DNA of 5,430 nt from MAG-120531 sp029242825 (GTDB lineage: Bacteria; Bacteroidota; Bacteroidia; Flavobacteriales; Flavobacteriaceae): assembly GCA_029242825.1 (NCBI GenBank), contig JAQWTF010000082.1:1-5430 (forward strand). The letters run 5' to 3'. The notes under the pieces were generated by a model that saw only the letters and a program-made list of their open reading frames with translations, was not told where the DNA came from and ran no database searches. Below, piece after piece: positions 1 to 5,430 of this stretch. The position numbers and the translations under genes are program-made. Every line of letters begins with the position of its first letter. The stretch's first letter is position 1.

Positions 1-1
1 A

Positions 2-1459
2 TCAATATTGGCCTTAGAAGCCTTAGGGTCTGGTTATGGAAAAGTGAATTATAGGTTGAGAGATGCGGTGTTTAGTAGACAGCGTTATTGGGGGGAACCT
101 TTTCCAATTTATTATAACAATGGGGTGCCAGTGCTTATAGACAAAGCCCATTTACCCATTCAATTGCCTGAAGTAGCTAAGTATTTACCCACAGAAACTG
201 GTGCGCCTCCTCTTGGAAATGCAAGCCATTGGGCTTGGTGTACCAAGACGCATCAGGTCGTGTCTAACGAGACTATTGACCAAAAAACTGTTTTTCCTTT
301 GGAGTTAAATACCATGCCTGGATGGGCGGGAAGCTCTTTTTATTTTAACAGATACAAGGACGCTACCAATTCAGCAGAAATGGCTTCAAAAGAGGCTTTG
401 GATTACTGGGGAGAAGTAGATCTTTATATTGGAGGTAGTGAACATGCTACAGGCCATTTGTTATATGCCCGTTTTTGGCAGAAAGCATTGTATGACTTGG
501 GTGTATTGCCAGAGGCTGAGTTTGCTAAAAAGTTAATCAATCAAGGAATGATTACGGGAACTTCTGCCTTTGTGTACAGACTTCCGGATACAAACACTTA
601 TGTGTCTAAATCTCAAATTAACGGGAGATCTGTTCAGCCCATTCATGTAGACGTGTCTATGGTAAATGTGTCTGACGAGTTAGATATAGAGGCTTTTAAG
701 GCATGGAGACCAGAATACTCAGCGGCTACTTTTGAATTAGAAGACAAAGGGGTTTACAAGGTGGGTAGAGAGGTAGAGAAAATGTCTAAATCCAAGTATA
801 ACGTGGTGAGTCCAGATGCTATTTGCGAACAATATGGCGCAGATTCTCTACGTTTGTACGAAATGTTCCTAGGGCCATTAGAGCAATCTAAGCCTTGGAA
901 TACTGCTGGAATTACCGGAACACACGGTTTTTTAAAGAAATTGTGGAAGTTGTATTTTAACGAAAGCGGCCCTGTTTTTAAAGCAGAACCAGCGAGTGCA
1001 GCGCAACTTAAAACACTGCACAAGACCATTAAAAAAGTGACAGAAGATATTGAAAACTTCTCTTTTAATACCTCGGTGTCTACCTTTATGATTTGCGTGA
1101 ATGAATTGGCTGCACTGCAATGTACGAGTCAAGAAATTTTAGAAGCCCTGGCTATTTTAGTCTCTCCTTATGCCCCTCATATTGCAGAGGAGTTGTGGGA
1201 AGCTATGGGTCATGAAGAATCAATTTCTACGGCGCCTTTCCCGGTATTTAATCCAGTTTATTTGGTGGAATCTGAGAAAGAGTATCCAGTATCTTTTAAC
1301 GGTAAAATGAGATTTAAACTGACCCTTCCAATGGATATGTCTCAACAGGAAATAGAAGCTGCAGTCATGGCGCATGAAAAAACCTTACAGCAATTGGACG
1401 GGCGGGCCCCTAAAAAGGTGATTGTGGTGCCTGGTAAAATTATTAATATAGTGGGCTAA
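2..1459 (+). CDS. leuS: Leucyl-tRNA synthetase, C-terminal part (5' end outside window)
   Basis: This class I aminoacyl-tRNA synthetase charges tRNA-Leu with leucine in the cytoplasm. The frame is open to the left edge, so the start, the HIGH motif and most of the CP1 editing domain are missing. Residues below count from the codon at base 8. The exit from the editing domain is at about 13-34 (VNYRLRD, FSRQRYWGEPFPI). TMPGWAGSS at 102-110 and DLYIGGSEHATGHLLYARFW at 138-157 belong to the catalytic core. The KMSKS loop that binds ATP is intact at 258-262 (bases 779-793). A helical anticodon-binding domain follows at about 300-430, and a small C-terminal domain ends in KVIVVPGKIINIVG. The segment between GMITG and KMSKS (about 180-257) is longer than I recall for E. 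coli and fits the Bacteroidota form. The visible 485 codons are roughly half of a full-length enzyme. The SemiSWEET gene starts 13 nt after the stop. Confidence 0.97.
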   Translation, partial: SILALEALGSGYGKVNYRLRDAVFSRQRYWGEPFPIYYNNGVPVLIDKAHLPIQLPEVAKYLPTETGAPPLGNASHWAWCTKTHQVVSNETIDQKTVFPLELNTMPGWAGSSFYFNRYKDATNSAEMASKEALDYWGEVDLYIGGSEHATGHLLYARFWQKALYDLGVLPEAEFAKKLINQGMITGTSAFVYRLPDTNTYVSKSQINGRSVQPIHVDVSMVNVSDELDIEAFKAWRPEYSAATFELEDKGVYKVGREVEKMSKSKYNVVSPDAICEQYGADSLRLYEMFLGPLEQSKPWNTAGITGTHGFLKKLWKLYFNESGPVFKAEPASAAQLKTLHKTIKKVTEDIENFSFNTSVSTFMICVNELAALQCTSQEILEALAILVSPYAPHIAEELWEAMGHEESISTAPFPVFNPVYLVESEKEYPVSFNGKMRFKLTLPMDMSQQEIEAAVMAHEKTLQQLDGRAPKKVIVVPGKIINIVG

Positions 1460-1472
1460 TCCTACGCGAACT

Positions 1473-1727
1473 ATGGAAACAATAGAGATGATTGGTTTGC
1501 TTGCCGCTACACTTACTACGGCAGCTTACCTCCCCCAAGTAGTGAAGGTGTTGAGAGATAAATCTGCTAAGGACATCTCTCTTTCTATGTACTTGGTTAT
1601 GTTTACAGGGGTAGTACTGTGGTTGGTCTATGGGTTGTATCACAATAGCGCACCCATCATTTTTGCCAATATCATTACTTCTGTTTTGACTTTAGCAGTG
1701 ATTGTCTTAAAATTAAAATACAAGTAA
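1473..1727 (+). CDS. SemiSWEET (PQ-loop/MtN3 family) small transporter
   Basis: This 84-residue membrane protein has three predicted membrane segments at about 5-24, 36-56 and 61-80. That is the size of a bacterial SemiSWEET, the half-transporter that dimerises to carry sugars across the inner membrane. The family signature is clear: AAYLPQVVKVLRDKSAKDIS carries the PQ motif at residues 21-22, and the second helix ends in LWLVYGL with Trp50. Asn66 lies in the third helix. Trp50 and Asn66 appear to match the Trp and Asn that line the sugar pocket in structurally studied SemiSWEETs. The substrate cannot be told from sequence. The start was taken at the first ATG in frame, 13 nt after leuS; an ATG five codons later is a possible alternative. 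Neither has a Shine-Dalgarno sequence. The close spacing suggests co-transcription with leuS, with no obvious functional link. Confidence 0.9.
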   Translation: METIEMIGLLAATLTTAAYLPQVVKVLRDKSAKDISLSMYLVMFTGVVLWLVYGLYHNSAPIIFANIITSVLTLAVIVLKLKYK

Positions 1728-1729
1728 GG

Positions 1730-1766
1730 CCAAAATGTCAGTGGAAATGCTGACAGTTTATTTTGG
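1730..1766 (+). terminator. Possible weak terminator after the SemiSWEET gene
   Basis: TGTCAG (1736-1741) and CTGACA (1750-1755) form a perfect 6-bp stem with an 8-nt loop. It is preceded by CCAAAA (1730-1735) and followed by GTTTATTTTGG. CCAAAA can also pair with TTTTGG (1761-1766) across a 5-nt bulge. The T-rich tail fits an intrinsic terminator for leuS and the SemiSWEET gene. The stem is short and the T-run is interrupted, so this is tentative. Confidence 0.4.
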
Positions 1767-1769
1767 TGT

Positions 1770-1777
1770 TATTTTTG
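1770..1777 (+). promoter_or_regulatory. Candidate Bacteroidota -7 promoter element for the metallopeptidase gene
   Basis: TATTTTTG matches the Bacteroidota -7 consensus TAnnTTTG exactly. It would place the transcript start at about 1784, giving a leader of roughly 20 nt before the ATG at 1803. No TTTG-like -33 element lies at the usual distance upstream, and such a match is easy to find by chance in AT-rich DNA, so confidence is low. Confidence 0.25.
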
Positions 1778-1802
1778 CTGTGATATTTAAAAAGCTATTA
1801 TT

Positions 1803-2492
1803 ATGATGTTGTATTATATTATTGTAGGACTCATGGCCCTAGTGAGTATGGCGGTGAGTAAGAAATTAAAATCTAAGTTTGCAACCTACTCAAAATTGAC
1901 GCTCAGAAATGGTATGAGTGGCGCTGAGGTGGCTCAAAGAATGTTGGAAGACCACGGCATTAGAGATGTGAAAGTGGTGTCTACTCCTGGACAACTCACA
2001 GACCACTACAATCCATTGACAAAAACAGTTAATTTAAGTGAGTCTGTATACGGACAGCGAAATGCCGCAGCAGCAGCAGTTGCTGCACATGAGTGCGGCC
2101 ATGCCGTGCAACATGCAGTGGCGTATCCTTGGCTTCAAATGCGTTCTAAAATGGTGCCTGCAGTTCAGGTGGCTTCTGGCCTTTCTCAATGGGTTATTAT
2201 GGGTGGTTTGGTCCTTTCTGCTACCACAGCACTGGGCAGTGGCTTATTACTTGCTGGAATTGTTTTATACGGCATTGTAACTGCCTTTACTTTTATAACA
2301 TTACCTGTGGAATACGACGCTAGTAACAGGGCTTTAGCTTGGTTAAAGCGCAAACAAATCGTGGGACAAGAAGAATATGCTGGTGCTGAAGACGCCTTAA
2401 AATGGGCCGCAAGAACCTATGTAGTAGCCGCTATTGGTGCCCTAGCGACATTGGCTTATTTTGTGTTGCGTTATTTAGGTTCAAGGGATTAA
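1803..2492 (+). CDS. Membrane zinc metallopeptidase, YugP family
   Basis: This 229-residue protein belongs to the neutral zinc metallopeptidase family typified by Bacillus YugP (Pfam Zn_peptidase_2). The zinc-binding HExxH motif is HECGH at residues 96-100, within AAVAAHECGHAVQH. A conserved TLPVEYDASNRA block follows at about 166-177, and its Glu170 is a likely third zinc ligand. An N-terminal hydrophobic segment (about 3-18) anchors the protein. Further hydrophobic segments lie at about 131-168 and 206-222, so it is an inner-membrane protein. The soluble part between the anchor and the zinc site contains GMSGAEVAQRMLEDHGI, typical of the family. Physiological substrates are not known to me. 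Two in-frame ATGs occur together (1803 and 1806). The stop overlaps the stop of the convergent regulator gene in a shared TTAA. All key residues look intact. Confidence 0.93.
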   Translation: MMLYYIIVGLMALVSMAVSKKLKSKFATYSKLTLRNGMSGAEVAQRMLEDHGIRDVKVVSTPGQLTDHYNPLTKTVNLSESVYGQRNAAAAAVAAHECGHAVQHAVAYPWLQMRSKMVPAVQVASGLSQWVIMGGLVLSATTALGSGLLLAGIVLYGIVTAFTFITLPVEYDASNRALAWLKRKQIVGQEEYAGAEDALKWAARTYVVAAIGALATLAYFVLRYLGSRD

Positions 2493-2959
2493 AACCCAAT
2501 TTGTCGGTCTATTTGCTGGTCTAAGGAAATAAATGTTTCTGTTCTTGACACCCCTTTTATTTGTTGAATTTCTTGGTTGAGTAAACGCATGAGGTGTTCA
2601 TTATCTCTACAGAGCACTTTGATCAATATGGACCAATTTCCAGTAGTGTAATGACATTCTAGCACTTCAGGTATTTTTTTTAATGCGCTCACTGCCGCTG
2701 GATTGCTCATGGCTTTGTCTAAGTACACCCCAATGTAGGCCATGGTGTTATAGCCTAGTGTCTTGGTGTTGACAATAAATTTTGACCCTTTAATCACTCC
2801 TGAGGCTTCTAGTTTTCTGAGCCTTTGGTGAATAGCTGCACCAGAGATCCCAATTTTTCTAGCAATTTCTAAGATGGGTTTTCTGGCGTCCTCCATGAGG
2901 AATCGGAGAATTTCTTTATCTATTCCGTCTATTTTAGGCAGGGAGTCACTATGAGTCAT
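2489..2959 (-). CDS. Lrp/AsnC family transcriptional regulator
   Basis: This 156-residue protein has the standard length and two-domain layout of the family. An N-terminal winged helix-turn-helix at about 12-60 includes EIARKIGISGAAIHQRLRKLEASGVI. A C-terminal RAM/ligand-binding domain spans about 70-148 (YIGVYL, then ECHYTTGNWSILIKV with the conserved Gly107). Such proteins form dimers to octamers, bind amino acids between RAM domains, and often repress their own gene while regulating a neighbouring amino-acid gene. It lies 74 nt downstream of the saccharopine dehydrogenase gene on the same strand, so lysine or a related compound is a reasonable guess for the effector, but that is inference. 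A 17-bp pseudo-palindrome sits just before the ATG and may be an autoregulatory site. The start is the first in-frame ATG and precedes the HTH by a normal distance. The stop overlaps the convergent metallopeptidase stop. Confidence 0.95.
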   Translation of the reverse strand: MTHSDSLPKIDGIDKEILRFLMEDARKPILEIARKIGISGAAIHQRLRKLEASGVIKGSKFIVNTKTLGYNTMAYIGVYLDKAMSNPAAVSALKKIPEVLECHYTTGNWSILIKVLCRDNEHLMRLLNQEIQQIKGVSRTETFISLDQQIDRQIGF

Positions 2960-2961
2960 AC

Positions 2962-2978
2962 TTACATATTTTAAGTAA
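2962..2978. promoter_or_regulatory. Candidate Lrp-family operator in the regulator gene's leader
   Basis: Read on the minus strand this is TTACTTAAAATATGTAA, a pseudo-palindrome with TTAC/GTAA ends and an A/T-only centre. It begins two nt upstream of the regulator's ATG, where a bound protein could block transcription or translation start. A 15/17 match lies upstream of the saccharopine dehydrogenase gene at 4464-4480. Lrp-family sites are typically about 15 bp, palindromic, with an AT-rich centre. An overlapping dyad, TACTTA/TAAGTA, spans 2959-2977. Confidence 0.4.
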
Positions 2979-2991
2979 AACTACATATTTT
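2963..2991. repeat. Two direct copies of TACATATTTT upstream of the regulator gene
   Basis: The 10-mer TACATATTTT occurs at 2963-2972 and again at 2982-2991, with starts 19 bp apart, just upstream of the Lrp/AsnC start codon. The first copy is part of the candidate operator. The second could be a half-site for cooperative binding, because 19 bp puts both on nearly the same DNA face. The sequence is AT-rich, so chance is possible. Confidence 0.45.
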
Positions 2992-3033
2992 GTTTCATTA
3001 TTTATAAATTTAGCCAGATTCTTGTATTGTAAT

Positions 3034-4407
3034 TTAAGAACTAGCTACGTATTCTGTTGCATATCCTAAATATGGCACTTCAAAATCTTTAAATACCACA
3101 CCTTCTTGAGCCAATAGTTTTAATACGGGCTTGTAGATTTCTGAGTCAATTGGAATACGCACCCCGGGCGTGTTAATGTATTTATTTAAAATAAGTAAAC
3201 AGGATATAGCCAGGGGTAAACCTACCGTTTTGGCCATTGCGGTATGCGTTTGAGAAACCCCTTCAACCACCATATGAGCGTCTAATTGTCTCATTTTCCC
3301 TTGGTGTTCATAGCCTATTTTATGGTACATAACCACCATGTCTTTTTCTTCCAAGCCAAGGGTCCAATGAGCCTCCAGGATTTCTTGAAGTAGTTCAGCG
3401 GGGGTGCCATTTTGTTTGGTTAAAAAGTGTTGATCACTAAATAGGTGTAATTCCATGAGCTTGTCCCACATAATGTCGTCTTGGTCAATTTTTAGATAAT
3501 GCCGTACTTTTAACTCTACACTATCTGTTGGGGAATAGGGTAGAAATAAATTAATAAATGCCCTATAGCTCATTTGCTCACTCTCCTCTATATGGTAACT
3601 GTCGTCTGTGAGTCCTAATTGCACAAAAATATTCCAAGCTTTTGAAAAACCAACCCTTCTCATGGTTCCCCTGTATAGTGTTAGGGCTTTTTCTAGGCCA
3701 TAAGCAGTCCTGTATTTTAGAGAATCTCTATTGGCATAGGCTTCAAATTTTCCATAGCCTTCAATGTGCATGAATTCAGTACGCCTAAATAATTTGTGAT
3801 AAGGGATGTATTTGTAAGTGCCTTCTTGTATGAATTTAGCGGCACCGCCTTGTCCTGCTATCACCACATTTCTTGGATTCCATGTGAATTTATAATCCCA
3901 CAAATTTGGTTTTTCTTGGGGAGCCACTAAGCCGCCAGTGAAGGATTCAAATAGTTTAATTTCTCCTCCTTTGTTTTTTATTTGGTCCATAAAAGCCATG
4001 GCACTCATATGGTCAATCCCAGGATCTACCCCCATTTCATTGAGGAAAATCAATCCCTTTTCTTTTACCTGATCCTCCATTTCTTTTAATTCAGGACTTA
4101 CATAGGAAGCAGTCACCAAGTGTTTTTCAAGACTGAGGCAGTCCTTGGCAACTAAAATGTGCATATGCGCAGGAAGCATAGAGATTACAATGTCTGCTAA
4201 TGCAATCTGTTTTTGTCTAATCACTGTATCAGTGACAGAGGCAGTTACAATGCTAAGTGCAGGATGAGAAGCTATTTGATTTGGTATGTGAGCGGTCTCT
4301 CTGTCTAAAATACAAAGTGAAATATCCTCTTTCTTTGATTGATCTAATAGATAATCAATGAGGTAAGCAGTAGATTTTCCAGCACCTATTAAAAGAATAT
4401 TTCGCAT
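3034..4407 (-). CDS. Saccharopine dehydrogenase (LYS9-like, glutamate-forming type)
   Basis: This 457-residue protein is close in size to yeast Lys9. Family enzymes interconvert saccharopine with glutamate and 2-aminoadipate semialdehyde using NAD(P). In bacteria they usually serve lysine breakdown. The N-terminal Rossmann fold starts at residue 3 with NILLIGAGKSTAYLIDYL; the third glycine of GxGxxG is replaced, giving GAGKST. DRET at 35-38 ends the second strand. ADIVISMLPAHMH is at 71-83. The family block NEMGVDPGIDHMSAM is at 123-137. SFTGGLVAPQEKPNLWDYKFTWNPRNVV at 155-182 and LYRGTMRRVGFSKAW at 244-258 fit the LYS9-type catalytic domain. No lysine-2-oxoglutarate reductase partner is in the window, so the exact direction and substrate are inferred. 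The Lrp/AsnC gene follows 74 nt downstream on the same strand. A dyad and a candidate operator lie in the 85-nt leader. The first ATG gives the complete nucleotide-binding fold. Confidence 0.93.
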   Translation of the reverse strand: MRNILLIGAGKSTAYLIDYLLDQSKKEDISLCILDRETAHIPNQIASHPALSIVTASVTDTVIRQKQIALADIVISMLPAHMHILVAKDCLSLEKHLVTASYVSPELKEMEDQVKEKGLIFLNEMGVDPGIDHMSAMAFMDQIKNKGGEIKLFESFTGGLVAPQEKPNLWDYKFTWNPRNVVIAGQGGAAKFIQEGTYKYIPYHKLFRRTEFMHIEGYGKFEAYANRDSLKYRTAYGLEKALTLYRGTMRRVGFSKAWNIFVQLGLTDDSYHIEESEQMSYRAFINLFLPYSPTDSVELKVRHYLKIDQDDIMWDKLMELHLFSDQHFLTKQNGTPAELLQEILEAHWTLGLEEKDMVVMYHKIGYEHQGKMRQLDAHMVVEGVSQTHTAMAKTVGLPLAISCLLILNKYINTPGVRIPIDSEIYKPVLKLLAQEGVVFKDFEVPYLGYATEYVASS

Positions 4408-4411
4408 GATG

Positions 4412-4431
4412 AGAACGGTTTTATACGTTCT
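4412..4431 (-). promoter_or_regulatory. Dyad/stem-loop just before the saccharopine dehydrogenase start
   Basis: AGAACG (4412-4417) and CGTTCT (4426-4431) are perfect 6-bp inverted arms around an 8-nt AT-rich centre. The dyad ends four nt before the ATG (minus strand). In RNA it would fold next to the ribosome-binding region; in DNA it could bind a dimeric protein. No T-run follows on the minus strand, so it does not look like a terminator of the upstream hemD-like gene. A TATTTTTA on the minus strand (4439-4432) resembles a -7 element at 7 of 8 positions and would start the transcript close to this dyad. Confidence 0.35.
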
Positions 4432-4463
4432 TAAAAATAGCGAATTGTTATATTTTTAAAGAA

Positions 4464-4480
4464 TTACTTAAAATAAGTTA
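4464..4480. promoter_or_regulatory. Candidate Lrp-family operator upstream of saccharopine dehydrogenase
   Basis: On the plus strand this reads TTACTTAAAATAAGTTA. It is a pseudo-palindrome with ACTTA/TAAGT arms around AAA. It matches the site before the Lrp/AsnC gene at 15 of 17 positions, including an unbroken 12-base match, in the opposite orientation. It lies 56 nt upstream of the dehydrogenase start and 12 nt past the HemD-like stop. As RNA from the upstream gene it could also form a weak AT-rich hairpin, so a role in ending that transcript is an alternative. Confidence 0.38.
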
Positions 4481-4492
4481 TGAACAAAACAA

Positions 4493-5239
4493 TTATTTCT
4501 TATTTTCTGTATTGATATACTTTTGAAGCGCCATAGTCATAGATGGTGTTTCAGGGGTGGGTGCCTTAATATCAATTCTTAGCCCTGCGTCTGTGGCTGC
4601 TTTAATAGTAGAATTTCCAAAAACAGCAATTCTGGTGTTGTTTTGTTTAAACTCAGGGAAGTTTTTGAGCAGTGATTCTATTCCTGAAGGGCTAAAGAAA
4701 ACCAATACGTCATATAAAACATCGCTTAGATCGGATAAGTCACTAATCACTGTTTTGTAAAAAACACCTCTTTTCCAATCGAGTTGTAATTGATCTAATG
4801 CCTCAGGGACAGTTGGTTTTAGTACGTCAGAGGAAGGGAGTAAATATTTTTCTTCTTTGTATTTTTTAAATAAGGGCACTAAGTCTGCAAAATTCATTTT
4901 ACCTACATAAATTTTACGTTTTCTGTACACCACATATTTTTGTAAGTAATAAGCAACGGCTTCCGATTGGCAGAAATATTTCATGCTGTCTGGCACTTTG
5001 AATCGCATTTCTTCTGCCAGCCTAAAATAGTGATCCACTGCATTTCTACTTGTTAATATAACTGCTGTGAATTGGCTTAGGTCTATTTTTTGTTGTCTGA
5101 CGTTTTTAGCGTCTACGCCTTCTACATGAATGAAAGGTCTGAAATCTACCTTTACTTTTTCCTTGTCAATAAGCCTTGCATATGGAGAGTTGTCCATCTT
5201 TGGTTCTGGCTGTGAGACTAAAATTGTTTTTACCTTCAT
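4493..5239 (-). CDS. hemD: Uroporphyrinogen-III synthase-like protein (HemD family)
   Basis: This 248-residue protein has the length and two-lobed pattern of uroporphyrinogen-III synthase, the cytoplasmic enzyme that inverts ring D while cyclising hydroxymethylbilane in haem and sirohaem synthesis. Lobe 1 starts with KTILVSQPEP at 4-13 and contains FTAVILTSRNAVDHYF at 57-72. Lobe 2 contains YDVLVFFSPSGIESLL at 176-191. It ends with RIAVFGNSTIKAATDAGL at 203-220 and APTPETPSMTMAL at 226-238. In the last block the GPAT-type turn I expect in relatives reads GNST here. The stretch DFRPFIHVEG through KYVVYRKRKIYVG fits the Bacteroidota-type version. Catalysis is not guaranteed: the family is very divergent and no other haem gene is in view. 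The gene starts 4 nt after the DUF4271 stop and is almost certainly co-transcribed with it. The ATG lacks a Shine-Dalgarno sequence. Confidence 0.88.
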   Translation of the reverse strand: MKVKTILVSQPEPKMDNSPYARLIDKEKVKVDFRPFIHVEGVDAKNVRQQKIDLSQFTAVILTSRNAVDHYFRLAEEMRFKVPDSMKYFCQSEAVAYYLQKYVVYRKRKIYVGKMNFADLVPLFKKYKEEKYLLPSSDVLKPTVPEALDQLQLDWKRGVFYKTVISDLSDLSDVLYDVLVFFSPSGIESLLKNFPEFKQNNTRIAVFGNSTIKAATDAGLRIDIKAPTPETPSMTMALQKYINTENKK

Positions 5240-5243
5240 GGAA

Positions 5244-5430
5244 TCACGTATTAAAAATGCTTACAATTATTAAAAACGGGGCTATTTCAAGAGCGCAAAG
5301 GTACAAAATAAAATAGAATACATTTTGCAGGATATACTTTTGATAATTTCTTAATATTAAGATGCCCCCAATAAGCGTCACAGAGACAAATAAAAATAAG
5401 CTGCTGTAAAACAGAAGTCTAGCATTCAAA
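5244..5430 (-). CDS. DUF4271 membrane protein, C-terminal end (5' end outside window)
   Basis: The last 62 codons or so of a membrane protein run off the right edge. The most upstream full codon is TTG (5429-5427), which is probably an internal leucine rather than a start. Two hydrophobic segments are visible. The first covers about residues 4-27 (LLFYSSLFLFVSVTLIGGIL). The second covers about 37-58 and carries FYFILYLCALEIAPFL, which resembles the conserved ending of DUF4271 proteins of Bacteroidota as I remember them. These proteins are multi-pass membrane proteins of unknown function, roughly 200 residues long. The gene ends 4 nt before the HemD-like gene, an arrangement I recall as common in Bacteroidota. 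The assignment rests on a short segment, so it is moderately sure; membrane location and operon structure are more secure than the family name. Confidence 0.72.
   Translation of the reverse strand, partial: LNARLLFYSSLFLFVSVTLIGGILILRNYQKYILQNVFYFILYLCALEIAPFLIIVSIFNT

Noticed and set aside
754..1643. Minus-strand open frames at 754-1029, 932-1132 and 1443-1643
   Set aside because: They lie wholly or largely antisense to leuS and the SemiSWEET gene, overlap one another in part, have cysteine- and histidine-rich compositions typical of antisense translation, and show no recognisable domain.
2038..2280. Plus-strand 80-codon frame inside the metallopeptidase gene
   Set aside because: It is an out-of-frame shadow of a gene with a clear HECGH motif and intact family blocks. 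Its product resembles nothing I know.
2472..2500. Possible hairpin at the convergent stop codons (GGTT/AACC or GGG/CCC arms)
   Set aside because: Arms are only 3-4 uninterrupted base pairs with long loops and there is no T-run on either strand, so it was not called as a terminator.
3000..3012. ATTTATAAAT palindrome and TAAATTTA as a -7 element for the regulator gene
   Set aside because: It is a short, wholly A/T sequence, has only a 7 of 8 match to TAnnTTTG, and no TTTG-like -33 element was found upstream. Too easily due to chance.
4557..4760. Plus-strand 67-codon frame opposite the HemD-like gene
   Set aside because: It is antisense to a well-supported gene and has no leader, domain or neighbour that supports it.
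4930..4949. Sequence CACATATTTTTGTAAGTAAT resembling the candidate operator
   Set aside because: It lies inside the HemD-like coding region, where it encodes ordinary residues. It has an extra base relative to the two leader sites and lacks their symmetry. It is best taken as background.
5244..5429. Reading the right-edge frame as a complete 61-residue protein starting at 5429
   Set aside because: The first codon is TTG at the very edge of the window, and the visible part looks like the C-terminal end of a longer membrane protein, so it was annotated as partial.

Overview
The window looks like an ordinary chromosomal stretch from a member of the Bacteroidota, probably flavobacteria-like. Three things point there. 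The leucyl-tRNA synthetase has the version of the region before KMSKS that I associate with this phylum. A HemD-like protein lies directly downstream of a DUF4271 membrane protein, a pairing I recall from Bacteroidota. None of the five visible start codons has a purine-rich Shine-Dalgarno sequence, and their leaders are AT-rich. I cannot place it to genus.

Layout. Plus strand, left half: the 3' part of leuS (2-1459, cut by the left edge), a SemiSWEET/PQ-loop small transporter gene 13 nt later (1473-1727), a 75-nt gap with a possible weak terminator and a possible -7 promoter element, then a membrane zinc metallopeptidase of the YugP family (1803-2492). Minus strand, right half, in the order transcribed: the end of a DUF4271 membrane protein gene (cut by the right edge), a uroporphyrinogen-III synthase-like gene 4 nt later (5239-4493), an 85-nt gap, a saccharopine dehydrogenase gene (4407-3034), a 74-nt gap, and an Lrp/AsnC regulator gene (2959-2489). 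The two halves converge at about 2490, where the metallopeptidase and regulator genes share a palindromic TTAA as their stop codons.

How the genes may work together. The clearest functional unit is saccharopine dehydrogenase plus the Lrp/AsnC regulator, which suggests amino-acid-responsive control of lysine/2-aminoadipate metabolism. A 17-bp pseudo-palindrome (TTACTTAAAATAWGTWA, 15 of 17 positions identical) occurs in inverted orientation in the leaders of both genes. It is a plausible operator for the regulator and is the most interesting non-coding signal here. The DUF4271 and HemD-like genes are very probably co-transcribed. leuS and the SemiSWEET gene are probably co-transcribed too.

No mobile element, CRISPR array, tRNA or rRNA was seen. 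No stretch longer than 300 bases lacks a gene. I found no sign of a novel multi-gene system; the findings are mainly regulatory and contextual.
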